DNA of 40,188 nt, taken from positions 1-40,188 of IMG/VR virus record IMGVR_UViG_3300050821_013097. The stretch is one strand, 5' to 3'. Both the position numbers and the translations under genes were made by a program. The notes beneath the pieces are model-generated. The model was not told where the DNA came from and did no database searches. It saw only the letters and a program-made list of their open reading frames with translations. The DNA is from a virus. Below, one piece after another: positions 13,333-20,573 of the stretch (position 1 is the stretch's first letter; the number at the start of each line of letters is the position of its first letter).

Positions 13333-15009
13333 GTGCGCCTTCCACGCGATATGCTAGCCCGGCAACTGCTCTACGAGCAGTTGGTGCGTGAGTGCACCGC
13401 GAGCCGCGCGGACCGCTTCAAGATGTACCAGATCTTGAGGAACTACTTCCTCTTCGGCACCGAGAGCGCGAACGGTGCGCCCTACAACAAGATCGCCTCG
13501 ACCGTCGAAACTCTCTCTTCCTTCATCTACTCGCCAGACACCATGCGCTTTTCGCTGCATTTGGGCACGGAAGCCTCCTCTGACGAAGTGCACAAGGCGG
13601 TTCCCCTCTCGCGCGAGGTGACCGAGCAGTGGCGCGTGTCGCGCACGCACATTCTCTTTGGATTGGGCTTGCGCTGGTCGATGGTGTTCGGGGTCATGCT
13701 TCTCAAGCACATGTGGAGCGAGAAGCGCGTGCGCTCCTATTTGGTCGAGCCGCATCAGTTCGGGGTGTTGCGCGAGGATGTCATGGACTTGGCCGATCAG
13801 GAGGCGTTCACGCACCACTACACGATCACCCGCACGCAACTGGAGAAAAACTTGGAGGGGAACCCGCGCAAAGCCTCCATCATGGCGCGGGTCGGGGCCG
13901 TGTCGGGGGAGACTCTTCCGCCCTTAGCCTCGGGGCTCTCGCGCCTGCTCTTGGGCTCGCCAGTCGGCGGCATCCCGGGCTCGCTCGCGAGACCCGGTCA
14001 GACCTCGGGGTTTCTGTCCGGGATGGGCCAGGGCCCGGGCTACGACTATGCGCCCAAAATCAAGGCCGAGCTCGTCGACATGTGTGACCTCTATGTGTGG
14101 GACGATGAGATCACGGACTATCAGGTCGTGACCCGCGCGGGGCCCGATGTCATTATCTTCGACCGGCCGAGCCACTGGATGGGTCATGTGCAGGGGCTCG
14201 CGCCGTTCGTGCCGATTCGCCCGGAATTCAATCTCTATGATTATTTCTGGGGCGATGCCTTCGTCGCGAGACTCACGTGGTTGCAGGACTGGCGCACCGA
14301 GCGGATGTATCAAATACGGCAATTGATCACCCGCCAGTTCGATCCCCCGATGACCATGACCGGAGGCGTTGGCATCGCGGAGGAAAAGTTTCTGGCCTAC
14401 GGCATCCCGGGCTCGCGCCTCTCGATGTCGATGCCGCAGGGCAAGATCGATGTGCATGCACCGCAACTCCCGACCGATGTGTTCGCGGAATTGACGCAAA
14501 TAGACTCGATGTTCGAGGATCGCGCAGGCTTAGGGCACGTGCTGCAGGGCAAGGGGGAGTCTGGCGTGCGCTCGCGGGGCCAGGCTGACTTGATGGCGCG
14601 CTTAGGCTCCTCGCGCCCGAAAGAGCGCGCGATCGCCGCGGAGGAATCGGCCGAGGAATCGGCGGGAAATATCCTGCGCTTGGTGCAAGATCACTCCGAT
14701 CAGCGCTTCCAATGCATGATCCCAGGGAAGCCAGAACCGCTGACCTTCATCGCCGAACAGTTCACTCGCGACTACGAAGTCAAAGTCGATGGCCATTCAT
14801 CCTCCCCCATCTTCATCGAGGATCGTAAGCACGATGCGACCACCTTGCATGAGGCCGGAGCGATCGACTTGGAGACACTGCTCGACATGTACGATCCACC
14901 CAACTTGCAGGACCTGAAGGAAAGGCTTAAAGTTCTGGAGCAGAAGCGTGCGGCGCAACACCAGGACGAACTGCAAGCGGGAATTCAACCGAAAGGAAAG
15001 CGCAAATGA
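13333..15009 (+). CDS. Portal protein
   Basis: A 558-residue podovirus-type portal. Supporting features are size, position between terminase and scaffold/capsid genes, a helical N-terminal crown-type region, the stretch FVPIRPEFNLYDYFWGDAF with GVGIAEEK, and a charged C-terminal barrel-like helix (DLKERLKVLEQKRAAQHQDE). It forms the dodecameric ring through which DNA enters and leaves. The GTG start has only a weak AGG upstream. Residues about 215-240 are Gly/Pro-rich (GSPVGGIPGSLARPGQTSG), an extended loop or insertion. Confidence 0.85.
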   Translation: MRLPRDMLARQLLYEQLVRECTASRADRFKMYQILRNYFLFGTESANGAPYNKIASTVETLSSFIYSPDTMRFSLHLGTEASSDEVHKAVPLSREVTEQWRVSRTHILFGLGLRWSMVFGVMLLKHMWSEKRVRSYLVEPHQFGVLREDVMDLADQEAFTHHYTITRTQLEKNLEGNPRKASIMARVGAVSGETLPPLASGLSRLLLGSPVGGIPGSLARPGQTSGFLSGMGQGPGYDYAPKIKAELVDMCDLYVWDDEITDYQVVTRAGPDVIIFDRPSHWMGHVQGLAPFVPIRPEFNLYDYFWGDAFVARLTWLQDWRTERMYQIRQLITRQFDPPMTMTGGVGIAEEKFLAYGIPGSRLSMSMPQGKIDVHAPQLPTDVFAELTQIDSMFEDRAGLGHVLQGKGESGVRSRGQADLMARLGSSRPKERAIAAEESAEESAGNILRLVQDHSDQRFQCMIPGKPEPLTFIAEQFTRDYEVKVDGHSSSPIFIEDRKHDATTLHEAGAIDLETLLDMYDPPNLQDLKERLKVLEQKRAAQHQDELQAGIQPKGKRK

Positions 15010-15152
15010 AGATCGATCGCGCCAAGACTGCCACCGGAGGTCACCAGCCCGGCCACGCCTACAAGCGCAACTTCAATGCGCCCCCGAAGGGTCGCTTCGG
15101 CATTCGCATGCATCGGCCGGCGACATCGCGGTCAAAAACCTCTCGCGGCTAG
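15006..15152 (+). CDS. Small basic protein, 48 aa
   Basis: The ATG overlaps the portal stop as ATGA. The product has about 11 Lys/Arg and many His/Gly residues (GGHQPGHAYKRNFNAPPKGR) with no acidic cluster. It could contact DNA in the head or be a minor capsid component. It is the first of a run of polybasic small ORFs. Confidence 0.55.
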   Translation: MKIDRAKTATGGHQPGHAYKRNFNAPPKGRFGIRMHRPATSRSKTSRG

Positions 15153-15211
15153 ATTTTTGAAATGGGTATGGCTGCTCCCAAAAAGTGGCCCTCTGAAGCA
15201 GGAGTAACGTC

Positions 15212-15244
15212 ATGGCTCGTCGTCATCGTCGGCACAAGCGGTAA
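15212..15244 (+). CDS. Ten-residue Arg/His peptide, possible
   Basis: An ATG with AGGAG 7 nt upstream encodes MARRHRRHKR and stops. It is too short to accept by itself, but the good ribosome site and the polybasic content shared with its neighbours make it worth recording. It might be a leader peptide. Confidence 0.3.
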   Translation: MARRHRRHKR

Positions 15245-15249
15245 GGATA

Positions 15250-15281
15250 AGAGGGGAGTTTGAGCCTCCTCCCCTTCTTCC
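15250..15281 (+). terminator. Terminator-like hairpin
   Basis: AGAGGGGAG (15250-15258) can pair with CTCCCCTTCT (about 15269-15278), leaving a loop of about 10 nt and one bulge, followed by a short T/C tract. It could attenuate transcription between portal and capsid genes. There is no clean U run, so it is uncertain. Confidence 0.3.
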
Positions 15282-15286
15282 CCACC

Positions 15287-15385
15287 ATGGTCAGTCAATC
15301 CCTCGAAGTTCTGGCGCCCGGAAAACGCGGCGGCGGAGGTCGTTATGCTAGAAAGCGTCAGCGCCGGCTCCCCGGCCGCTCCTGA
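15287..15385 (+). CDS. Polybasic peptide with RGGGGR motif, 32 aa
   Basis: The C-terminal half reads KRGGGGRYARKRQRR. The ATG has no clear ribosome site; a TTG 27 bases upstream in frame sits beside GAGGGGAG and might be the true start. The reading frame overlaps the next small ORF, and both carry the same RGGGGR-x-AR-(K/R)-RQR block, so they look like diverged tandem duplicates. Confidence 0.4.
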   Translation: MVSQSLEVLAPGKRGGGGRYARKRQRRLPGRS

Positions 15386-15455
15386 AGTCAATCCCCCACA
15401 TCCCGCTCAGCGCGGCGGAGGCGGGCGCGTCGCCCGGCGTCGTCAGCGTGTGTGA
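15345..15455 (+). CDS. Polybasic peptide with RGGGGR motif, 36 aa
   Basis: The ATG follows CGGAGG by about 5 nt, a good site. The product starts with a Pro/Ser/Ala segment and ends in QRGGGGRVARRRQRV. Its end overlaps the next ORF start. The motif matches the preceding ORF in a different reading frame. Possible DNA-binding head peptide. Confidence 0.45.
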   Translation: MLESVSAGSPAAPEVNPPHPAQRGGGGRVARRRQRV

Positions 15456-15510
15456 TGTCGGCCATCGTGGCGAGTACAAGCGCTCGGGCAAACGCCATCG
15501 GCGAATCTAG
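15448..15510 (+). CDS. Polybasic peptide, 20 aa
   Basis: It starts with GTG at 15448 within the end of the previous ORF, and its TAG shares a G with the GTG of the next gene (TAGTG). The sequence ends EYKRSGKRHRRI. The double overlap suggests it is translated, even though it is very short. Confidence 0.35.
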   Translation: MCDVGHRGEYKRSGKRHRRI

Positions 15511-15962
15511 TGGCCGTCCCTCCCGAGGTCATGCAGAAGATGATGGCGCAGGGTGGCGGGCCTGGCGCCGCGCCCACCGGCGCTGGCGCGCCCCCGCCGA
15601 CACCTGCCCCTAACGCAGCCGGCGCACCGGCGCCGCAGTCCCCGGCTGCCTCGCCCATGAGTAAGCCGCAAGACAAGCGCGGTTTGAAGGCCGCGGCCGC
15701 TACCAACATTCACATTGCGGTCAATATGCTGGAAGAAGCCCTGCCTGCCTTTGGCTCCGAGTCTCCCGAGGGTGGCAAGATTCTCGCAGCGCTCAAAAAT
15801 TTGGGTTCCATGGTCGCGAAGAAGGACAACTCGGACTTGGTTCCTGCCGAAATTCTCGCCATGGTCAAGCGCATGCCGCAGTTGGGCGGTGGCACCGAGA
15901 CGCAGCAGCAGATCATGAAAATGATGCAGGCTCAGAAGCCGCAGCCGGCCCCGTCCGCATGA
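15510..15962 (+). CDS. Hypothetical head-region protein, 150 aa
   Basis: The first 50 residues are low-complexity Gly/Ala/Pro (GGGPGAAPTGAGAPPPTPAP), and the rest is a helical domain with a Met/Gln-rich C-terminus (TETQQQIMKMMQAQKPQ). It may be a scaffold accessory or head-completion protein by position. The GTG overlaps the preceding stop. Confidence 0.65.
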   Translation: MAVPPEVMQKMMAQGGGPGAAPTGAGAPPPTPAPNAAGAPAPQSPAASPMSKPQDKRGLKAAAATNIHIAVNMLEEALPAFGSESPEGGKILAALKNLGSMVAKKDNSDLVPAEILAMVKRMPQLGGGTETQQQIMKMMQAQKPQPAPSA

Positions 15963-15978
15963 GAATTTGTAATTCTCA
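15960..15978 (+). other. Perfect small hairpin at gene end
   Basis: TGAGAATT and AATTCTCA form a perfect 8-bp stem around TGT; the stop codon of the preceding gene is its first three bases. There is no T tract, so termination is unlikely. It may protect the mRNA end or shield the next ribosome site. Confidence 0.45.
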
Positions 15979-16020
15979 CACGCCTAGCGCAGGATAGCCG
16001 CCAATCGATAGGAGATTTCG

Positions 16021-16203
16021 ATGCCCGATCGCTTCCTCGAACCTTCATCCGCCGGCCTGCGCGAGCCCACCGACCCGCAAAAAGACAACGGGCAGATCAT
16101 CAATCAGCCGCGCTACTCCGAGCACGGTGGCCTCGACAAACCGGCGCGCCTCGCGCAGAAAAATCCTCTGACCATCTCCAAGCCCAATGGGGGACGGAAG
16201 TAA
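16021..16203 (+). CDS. Hypothetical protein, 60 aa
   Basis: AGGAG lies 8 nt before the ATG. The product is hydrophilic and probably disordered, rich in Pro, Asn and Gln. The stop is immediately followed by the scaffold ATG. It may be a scaffold cofactor. No family was recognised. Confidence 0.7.
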   Translation: MPDRFLEPSSAGLREPTDPQKDNGQIINQPRYSEHGGLDKPARLAQKNPLTISKPNGGRK

Positions 16204-16824
16204 ATGCCCGTCTCGCTCGAAGATCTCACCGTCGATCAACTCTTGGCGCACGCGAAGACGACCGAGTCGAGCCATTCGCTCCTGCAAACCCTGAACGCGA
16301 ACCCCGAGACCCGCGAAATGCTGCAGCGGGCCCTGAAGAAGGCGAACCCAAATCTCTCGATCCCCGCACTCGATGCCAAAGATGCGATCACGAGCGCGGT
16401 GAAGGATTTGCGCGAGGACAATGAGAAGCTGCGGCGCGAGATCCAGGAGAAGGACATTCGCGATCGCATCACCGCGCAACGCAAAGAGGTGCGCGAGCGC
16501 TTCAATCTGACGGATGCCGATGTGCTCGAGGTCGAGAAGATCATGACCCGCGAGGTCGATCCCATTCCGAGCTACGCCGCGGCAGCCCAAGTGTTTTTGG
16601 CATCCAAGCAATCGGCCGTCCCGACTCCGGCGGTGTTCGTGCCGCCGACTTTTTCTCTGACCGAAGGCAAGGATGATCCGTGGGCGAAGGCGCTGACCGC
16701 CAACGCGCCCGCGGGGATGTCGGGCGGCACGCAGTCGGCGTTGAATCGCATCGCGATCAACGAGATGTACAAGGCAGCGAACGAGATTTTTGGTAAGGCG
16801 CCGGGGAGCACCCGGCCGCAGTAA
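16204..16824 (+). CDS. Putative scaffolding protein, 206 aa
   Basis: An acidic and basic helical protein with a long coiled coil at about residues 60-115 (AVKDLREDNEKLRREIQEKD), directly upstream of the major capsid gene. These are the usual features of podovirus scaffolds, which guide capsid assembly and are then lost. The C-terminal third is Ala/Thr-rich with a final helix. Confidence 0.7.
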   Translation: MPVSLEDLTVDQLLAHAKTTESSHSLLQTLNANPETREMLQRALKKANPNLSIPALDAKDAITSAVKDLREDNEKLRREIQEKDIRDRITAQRKEVRERFNLTDADVLEVEKIMTREVDPIPSYAAAAQVFLASKQSAVPTPAVFVPPTFSLTEGKDDPWAKALTANAPAGMSGGTQSALNRIAINEMYKAANEIFGKAPGSTRPQ

Positions 16825-16828
16825 TTTT
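16800..16828 (+). terminator. Possible attenuator before the capsid gene
   Basis: GCCGGG (16800-16805) and CCCGGC (16811-16816) form a 6-bp GC stem with a 5-nt loop; TTTT follows at 16825-16828. The gap between stem and T run is too long for a strong terminator. It could partly separate scaffold and capsid expression. Confidence 0.35.
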
Positions 16829-16888
16829 CAACATTCCTGGTGCGTTTGAGCGGCGCCGACTGGGGATTTTTTACAGGAGCGATGCGCC

Positions 16889-17905
16889 GTGCCATTGTTG
16901 GGAACTGGAATTATGCCCTCGGGTGGAGTGGGGTCCCTCGGGGCCGAACTCCAATATGTCGTGCGACGCGGTGCGGTCCGAAAGCTCGTCGTCCAGCTCT
17001 ACAACACCTCGCCCTTGACTGCCGCGCTCATCGCGAACTCTCAGCCCGCCTCGGGCGGCGTGTCTTCCGTCACGATCCCGGCGCAAGGGTCGCAGTTCGT
17101 CAACATGCAGTGGGTGGGTTACGACGGCTCCTTCAACCAGCCGGCGCAGCAGCCCGCGGTGACGAACTTGGAATTCAACTTGAAGGCCGCGGTGATCCCG
17201 ATTCCGTATTTAGGCTTTCAGGGATTGATCCAGGATGCGCACGAGATCATCCCGCTCTTGGCCTCCTACATGAACGATGCGGGGAACGTCTATTGCGACG
17301 GGGTCGCGACCGCACTTTTGAACAACGTCTCGAACCTGCAGCAGGTGATCGGACTCCCGGCGGCGATCGATGACGGCACGAATTCGGTGGGCTACGGCAA
17401 TCAGAGCCGCACCACAAATCCTTGGCTCAAAGCCAAGCGCTACGCCGCGGGTGGAGTTAATCCCACGCGCGCCCTGGTCGCTCAGTACATCACGGGCACG
17501 GTCAAGTTCGGCGCCGAGATGCCGACCTTCGGCATCATGGGCCCTGCGACCTGGCAGACCCTGCAGAACGACTATCTGCCGAACGAATCCTACGTCATCA
17601 CCCCCGAGAAGGGCTTCGATGATGAGCCCTGGGGCGCACGCTCGGCCTTCCGAGCCTGCATGGTCTCAGGTGTGCCGATTTACTTGGACCCCTACGTGCC
17701 CGAGGGTACGCTCTACCTCTTGAACACGGGCTACATGGCCTTCTACATCCACGAGCGCGCGGCCTTCGCCTTCACCGGGTTCGAGTCGACGCTCTCGAAC
17801 AACCAGATCGGCTTCATCGGCGCGGTGCTCTCGCTCTTGGAACTCGTGGTCGCGAAGCCCAAGGTCTGCACCGTCGTCACCGGTTTCACTTTCGTTCCGA
17901 TCTAG
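16889..17905 (+). CDS. Major capsid protein
   Basis: A 338-residue protein following the scaffold gene. AGGAG lies 9-10 nt before the GTG, one of the better late-region sites, which suits high expression. The body has the mixed helix and strand character of the HK97 fold, with an N-terminal arm, a spine-helix-like HEIIPLLASYMNDAGNVYCDGVATALLNNV, and a hydrophobic C-terminal beta part. No sequence family can be named, so the call rests on position, size and ribosome site. Another ATG in a different frame at 16880 has no long ORF. Confidence 0.75.
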   Translation: MPLLGTGIMPSGGVGSLGAELQYVVRRGAVRKLVVQLYNTSPLTAALIANSQPASGGVSSVTIPAQGSQFVNMQWVGYDGSFNQPAQQPAVTNLEFNLKAAVIPIPYLGFQGLIQDAHEIIPLLASYMNDAGNVYCDGVATALLNNVSNLQQVIGLPAAIDDGTNSVGYGNQSRTTNPWLKAKRYAAGGVNPTRALVAQYITGTVKFGAEMPTFGIMGPATWQTLQNDYLPNESYVITPEKGFDDEPWGARSAFRACMVSGVPIYLDPYVPEGTLYLLNTGYMAFYIHERAAFAFTGFESTLSNNQIGFIGAVLSLLELVVAKPKVCTVVTGFTFVPI

Positions 17906-17914
17906 GACACTTCC

Positions 17915-19255
17915 ATGCCGTTCAACAAAATTTCCGGCCAATCTGCGAACCCGCCGAACTTGGTTTTCGGCTTGGGAGCCGGCGAGTACACCATGCTGCC
18001 CGCAGGCCAAGGCATCGTCGGGCAATTCGGCAGCGTCTTGGCGCCGCAGCTCGCGACCAACAACCCCGTGACCGGGCAGTACTGCGTCGAGATGGGCTGG
18101 TACACGAACCTGCAACAGTACGATCAGGGCATGAACTACTGGCAGAACGTGATGGTGAACCCGCAGTCGCAGGTCACGATCTCCTCGGACGGGGCGAACT
18201 ATCGCCTCCTGAACTCGACCGGCTGCCCCGTGGGCGCGGTCATCACGAACGCAGGCGCCTCCTACACGAACGGCTTCTACGGCTACGCCCAAGGTCCGGG
18301 TGAAGGCGGCATCGCGCCGATTGGCTCTGCGATCACCGTGCAGAACGGCATCGCGACCGCGGGCCAGACTTACCTCACCATCACCCCGTCCGCCGGCGGC
18401 TCGCTCTGGAATGCGATTGTGGGCGGCGCGATCAACACGACGATCTCCTTCTCTGGCACCGTGTTCAACGGGAACTTGGGGAACTTGAACGCCTTTGGGC
18501 AAACCTCGGCCGCGGGCGGCATCACGGCATCCGCGGGCACGAACTACACCAAGCCCCCGATCATCGTGTTCTCACCCCCTTCGAACCAGGGGCAGCAGCC
18601 CTACATCCTGCCGACCGCGATCTGCGCGATCACCGCAGGGGCGATCTCGTCGGTCACGGTCCTCGATCAGGGCGCGGGCTTGTTGTCGCTCCCCGGTATC
18701 ACGGTCGTGCCGCAGCCGGGGGATACCACGGGCGGCGGGGCGGTCTTGGGCTGGCTCTTCGGCAACACGGGTACCGCAGGCTTGGGTGCTGGGACGGGAT
18801 CAGGTTCGATTTTGGCGATGTGGCCCGCCTATCACGGCACCCCGCAGACGGCTGTCATCACCTTCACTTTCTCGCCGGCCTCGACCACGGCAGCCACCGC
18901 GATCATGAATTTCTCGATCACGGGCATCACGAACACGACCCCGGGCGTGGGCTACACCAATGCCTATGCGGTGTGGCAAGGTGGTATCACGGCAGGCACG
19001 CCTGCGGCCAATGTGTCGCAGCGCTACGCGCAGTGCATCAGCAATCCGCAATTCCCGGTGCTCTCGGTGGTCGCGGGCACCGGTGTCACGACGCTTGCGG
19101 GCTCGGCCGGCTACGCCTTCTCCGGCGTCAACATCCAGGCGGTGCCCACCATTGCCTTCGGCACGCAGTTGGCGGCTGGAACGGTGACGACCGTCGCCGT
19201 TCAAACCCCGACCGTGGGCGGCGTGTCCGATGTGGTCAAGCTACTGAGCTTCTAA
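17915..19255 (+). CDS. Glycine-rich decoration-like virion protein, 446 aa
   Basis: Directly after the capsid gene. Residues 1-105 form a compact domain; the rest is Gly/Thr/Ala-rich and holds repeats of a G-x-x-Y-(T/S) type (GASYTNG, GTNYTKPPIIVF, GVGYTNA, GSAGYAF), which also occur in the connector (19704) and tail (20563) genes. These look like stacked beta hairpins that could decorate the capsid surface. No acidic catalytic clusters are seen. TAA and the next ATG overlap as TAATG. Confidence 0.7.
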   Translation: MPFNKISGQSANPPNLVFGLGAGEYTMLPAGQGIVGQFGSVLAPQLATNNPVTGQYCVEMGWYTNLQQYDQGMNYWQNVMVNPQSQVTISSDGANYRLLNSTGCPVGAVITNAGASYTNGFYGYAQGPGEGGIAPIGSAITVQNGIATAGQTYLTITPSAGGSLWNAIVGGAINTTISFSGTVFNGNLGNLNAFGQTSAAGGITASAGTNYTKPPIIVFSPPSNQGQQPYILPTAICAITAGAISSVTVLDQGAGLLSLPGITVVPQPGDTTGGGAVLGWLFGNTGTAGLGAGTGSGSILAMWPAYHGTPQTAVITFTFSPASTTAATAIMNFSITGITNTTPGVGYTNAYAVWQGGITAGTPAANVSQRYAQCISNPQFPVLSVVAGTGVTTLAGSAGYAFSGVNIQAVPTIAFGTQLAAGTVTTVAVQTPTVGGVSDVVKLLSF

Positions 19256-19347
19256 TGCGAGTTCCGACCCCTCGGCCGAGACCCATGCCGGCGCCTCGGC
19301 CGAGGCTTCCAACCCCGCGTCCCATTCCGAGGCGCGGCAGCCGATAA
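19255..19347 (+). CDS. Proline-arginine-rich 30-residue peptide (PrAMP-like)
   Basis: The ATG overlaps the preceding TAA (TAATG), so re-initiation is likely. Of 30 residues, 11 are Pro and 9 Arg, and none is acidic; the core reads PTPRPRPMPAPRPRL and the end PRPIPRRGSR. The composition and the PRP repeats resemble proline-rich antimicrobial peptides such as Bac7 and apidaecin, which enter the ribosome exit tunnel. The DNA holds two copies of the palindrome CTCGGCCGAG (19271-19280, 19295-19304), so a structural RNA role is an alternative. It is expressed with head genes, so it would be made late. Activity is inferred from composition only. Confidence 0.55.
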   Translation: MRVPTPRPRPMPAPRPRLPTPRPIPRRGSR

Positions 19348-19367
19348 CACCCAGGAGTTTGAGCCAA

Positions 19368-19700
19368 ATGGGTAAAATCTACGTCACCAACACCAACGAT
19401 TTCGACCACGTCGATAGCTACGACGGGGAAGAGTACGTCTTCCCGCGCGGCGAGCGGGTGCTCATCTCGGATGAGGCCGCAGTGCACTTCTTCGGCCACA
19501 ACTTGGTCGATAAGTCCGATGCGCTCATCCGCTTGGGCTGGGCCATGAAGTACGATCCTGTGCAAAAGACCTTCGTCGAGAACACCGATGGGGTGAAAAA
19601 GCTCGCGCGCTTCGTCTTCGATGAGGCGGTGATGGTCTCGAAGTCCTCGCTCGAGCAGCGCCTCGCGGAAACGGCGAAGGCGGCTCAGGCCACCCCGTGA
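19368..19700 (+). CDS. Hypothetical head-tail region protein, 110 aa
   Basis: The ATG lies about 10 nt after AGGAG; an in-frame TTG at 19359 is too close to that site to be used. The protein starts with a beta-rich YVTNTNDFDHVDSYDGEEYV and ends in helices. It sits between a virion protein and a connector protein. No family was recognised. Confidence 0.7.
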   Translation: MGKIYVTNTNDFDHVDSYDGEEYVFPRGERVLISDEAAVHFFGHNLVDKSDALIRLGWAMKYDPVQKTFVENTDGVKKLARFVFDEAVMVSKSSLEQRLAETAKAAQATP

Positions 19701-19703
19701 TCC

Positions 19704-20573
19704 GTGACCTTCCTAGCCCCCGTCTCAACGCCCGGCACCTATGAGTTTCAGGTCGCGGACTTACTCCATGACCCGCAGCTCAATCGCTGGACCGAGGCGC
19801 AGCTCGATGGCTACATCAACGAGGCGCGCCGCCAGCTCGTCATGGACACGGGGTGCTTGCGCACCCTGCAGCAGTCCTACACGACTCTCGGGGTCGAGCA
19901 GTATCAATTCGGCTCAGTCTCGGGCGCTGCGATCATTTCACCGGGGGCCAACTACTCGGGCCCTTCGGTCACTTTCAGTGGTGGTGGGGGTACGGGTGCG
20001 GCTGCAACCCTGACGCAATCGGGTGGTGCGCTCAACGCCATTTCGTTTACGAATTACGGCTCCGGTTACTCATCCGCCCCCATCGCCACTGTCTCAGATA
20101 CCGGCGCCGGCACCGGTGGGGTGATCCAGGTCGGGGTGATCAGCGTCAACACCTACGATTTTTTAGGCATCCACGTCTACTACAATCAGCGCTACGCGCT
20201 TGATTGGTACCCGTTCTCGCTCTTCTCGGCGAAGTATCGCTACTACGCGGCCAATTTCAACCAGCGCCAGCCCGAAGCATGGGCGGTGTACGGCGAGCAG
20301 TCGATCTTCATCGGCCAGACCCCGGATCAGACTTACCCCACCGAATGGGACACGGTGGTGCTGCCCACGCCGTTTGCGGTCGGGGATTCAACGACGCCAG
20401 ATCCCATCCCGATTCGCAATCAGGACCCGATCAAGTTCTATGCTGCGCACCTGGCGAAATTCAACGCGCAGAACTACGGCGAGGCGCAAGCGTTCGAGGA
20501 TAAGTACCGCAAGCGCCTGCTCGAAGTATGTGCGGCCTACACCCGGCGCATAGGCTCGGTGTATGCCGCCTAG
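19704..20573 (+). CDS. Tail connector, tubular A-like, with inserted domain, 289 aa
   Basis: The N-terminal 70 residues (TEAQLDGYINEARRQLVMDTG) and the C-terminal part (FSLFSAKYRYYAANFNQRQP) match podovirus head-tail connector proteins of the P22 gp4 or T7 tubular A type. Residues about 72-148 are an insertion of Gly-rich repeats (GANYSGPSVTFSGGGGTGAA, GSGYSSAPIATVSDTGAGTGG) absent from the usual compact connector. It joins portal and tail. The GTG is four bases after the previous stop. Confidence 0.75.
   Translation: MTFLAPVSTPGTYEFQVADLLHDPQLNRWTEAQLDGYINEARRQLVMDTGCLRTLQQSYTTLGVEQYQFGSVSGAAIISPGANYSGPSVTFSGGGGTGAAATLTQSGGALNAISFTNYGSGYSSAPIATVSDTGAGTGGVIQVGVISVNTYDFLGIHVYYNQRYALDWYPFSLFSAKYRYYAANFNQRQPEAWAVYGEQSIFIGQTPDQTYPTEWDTVVLPTPFAVGDSTTPDPIPIRNQDPIKFYAAHLAKFNAQNYGEAQAFEDKYRKRLLEVCAAYTRRIGSVYAA

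Noticed and set aside
15162-15263. 33-codon ORF starting MGMAAPKKW
   Set aside because: No ribosome site, and it conflicts with the better-marked ATG at 15212.
17666-19204. Minus-strand frames opposite the capsid and decoration-like genes
   Set aside because: Arg/Val/Asp-rich shadow composition and no start signals.
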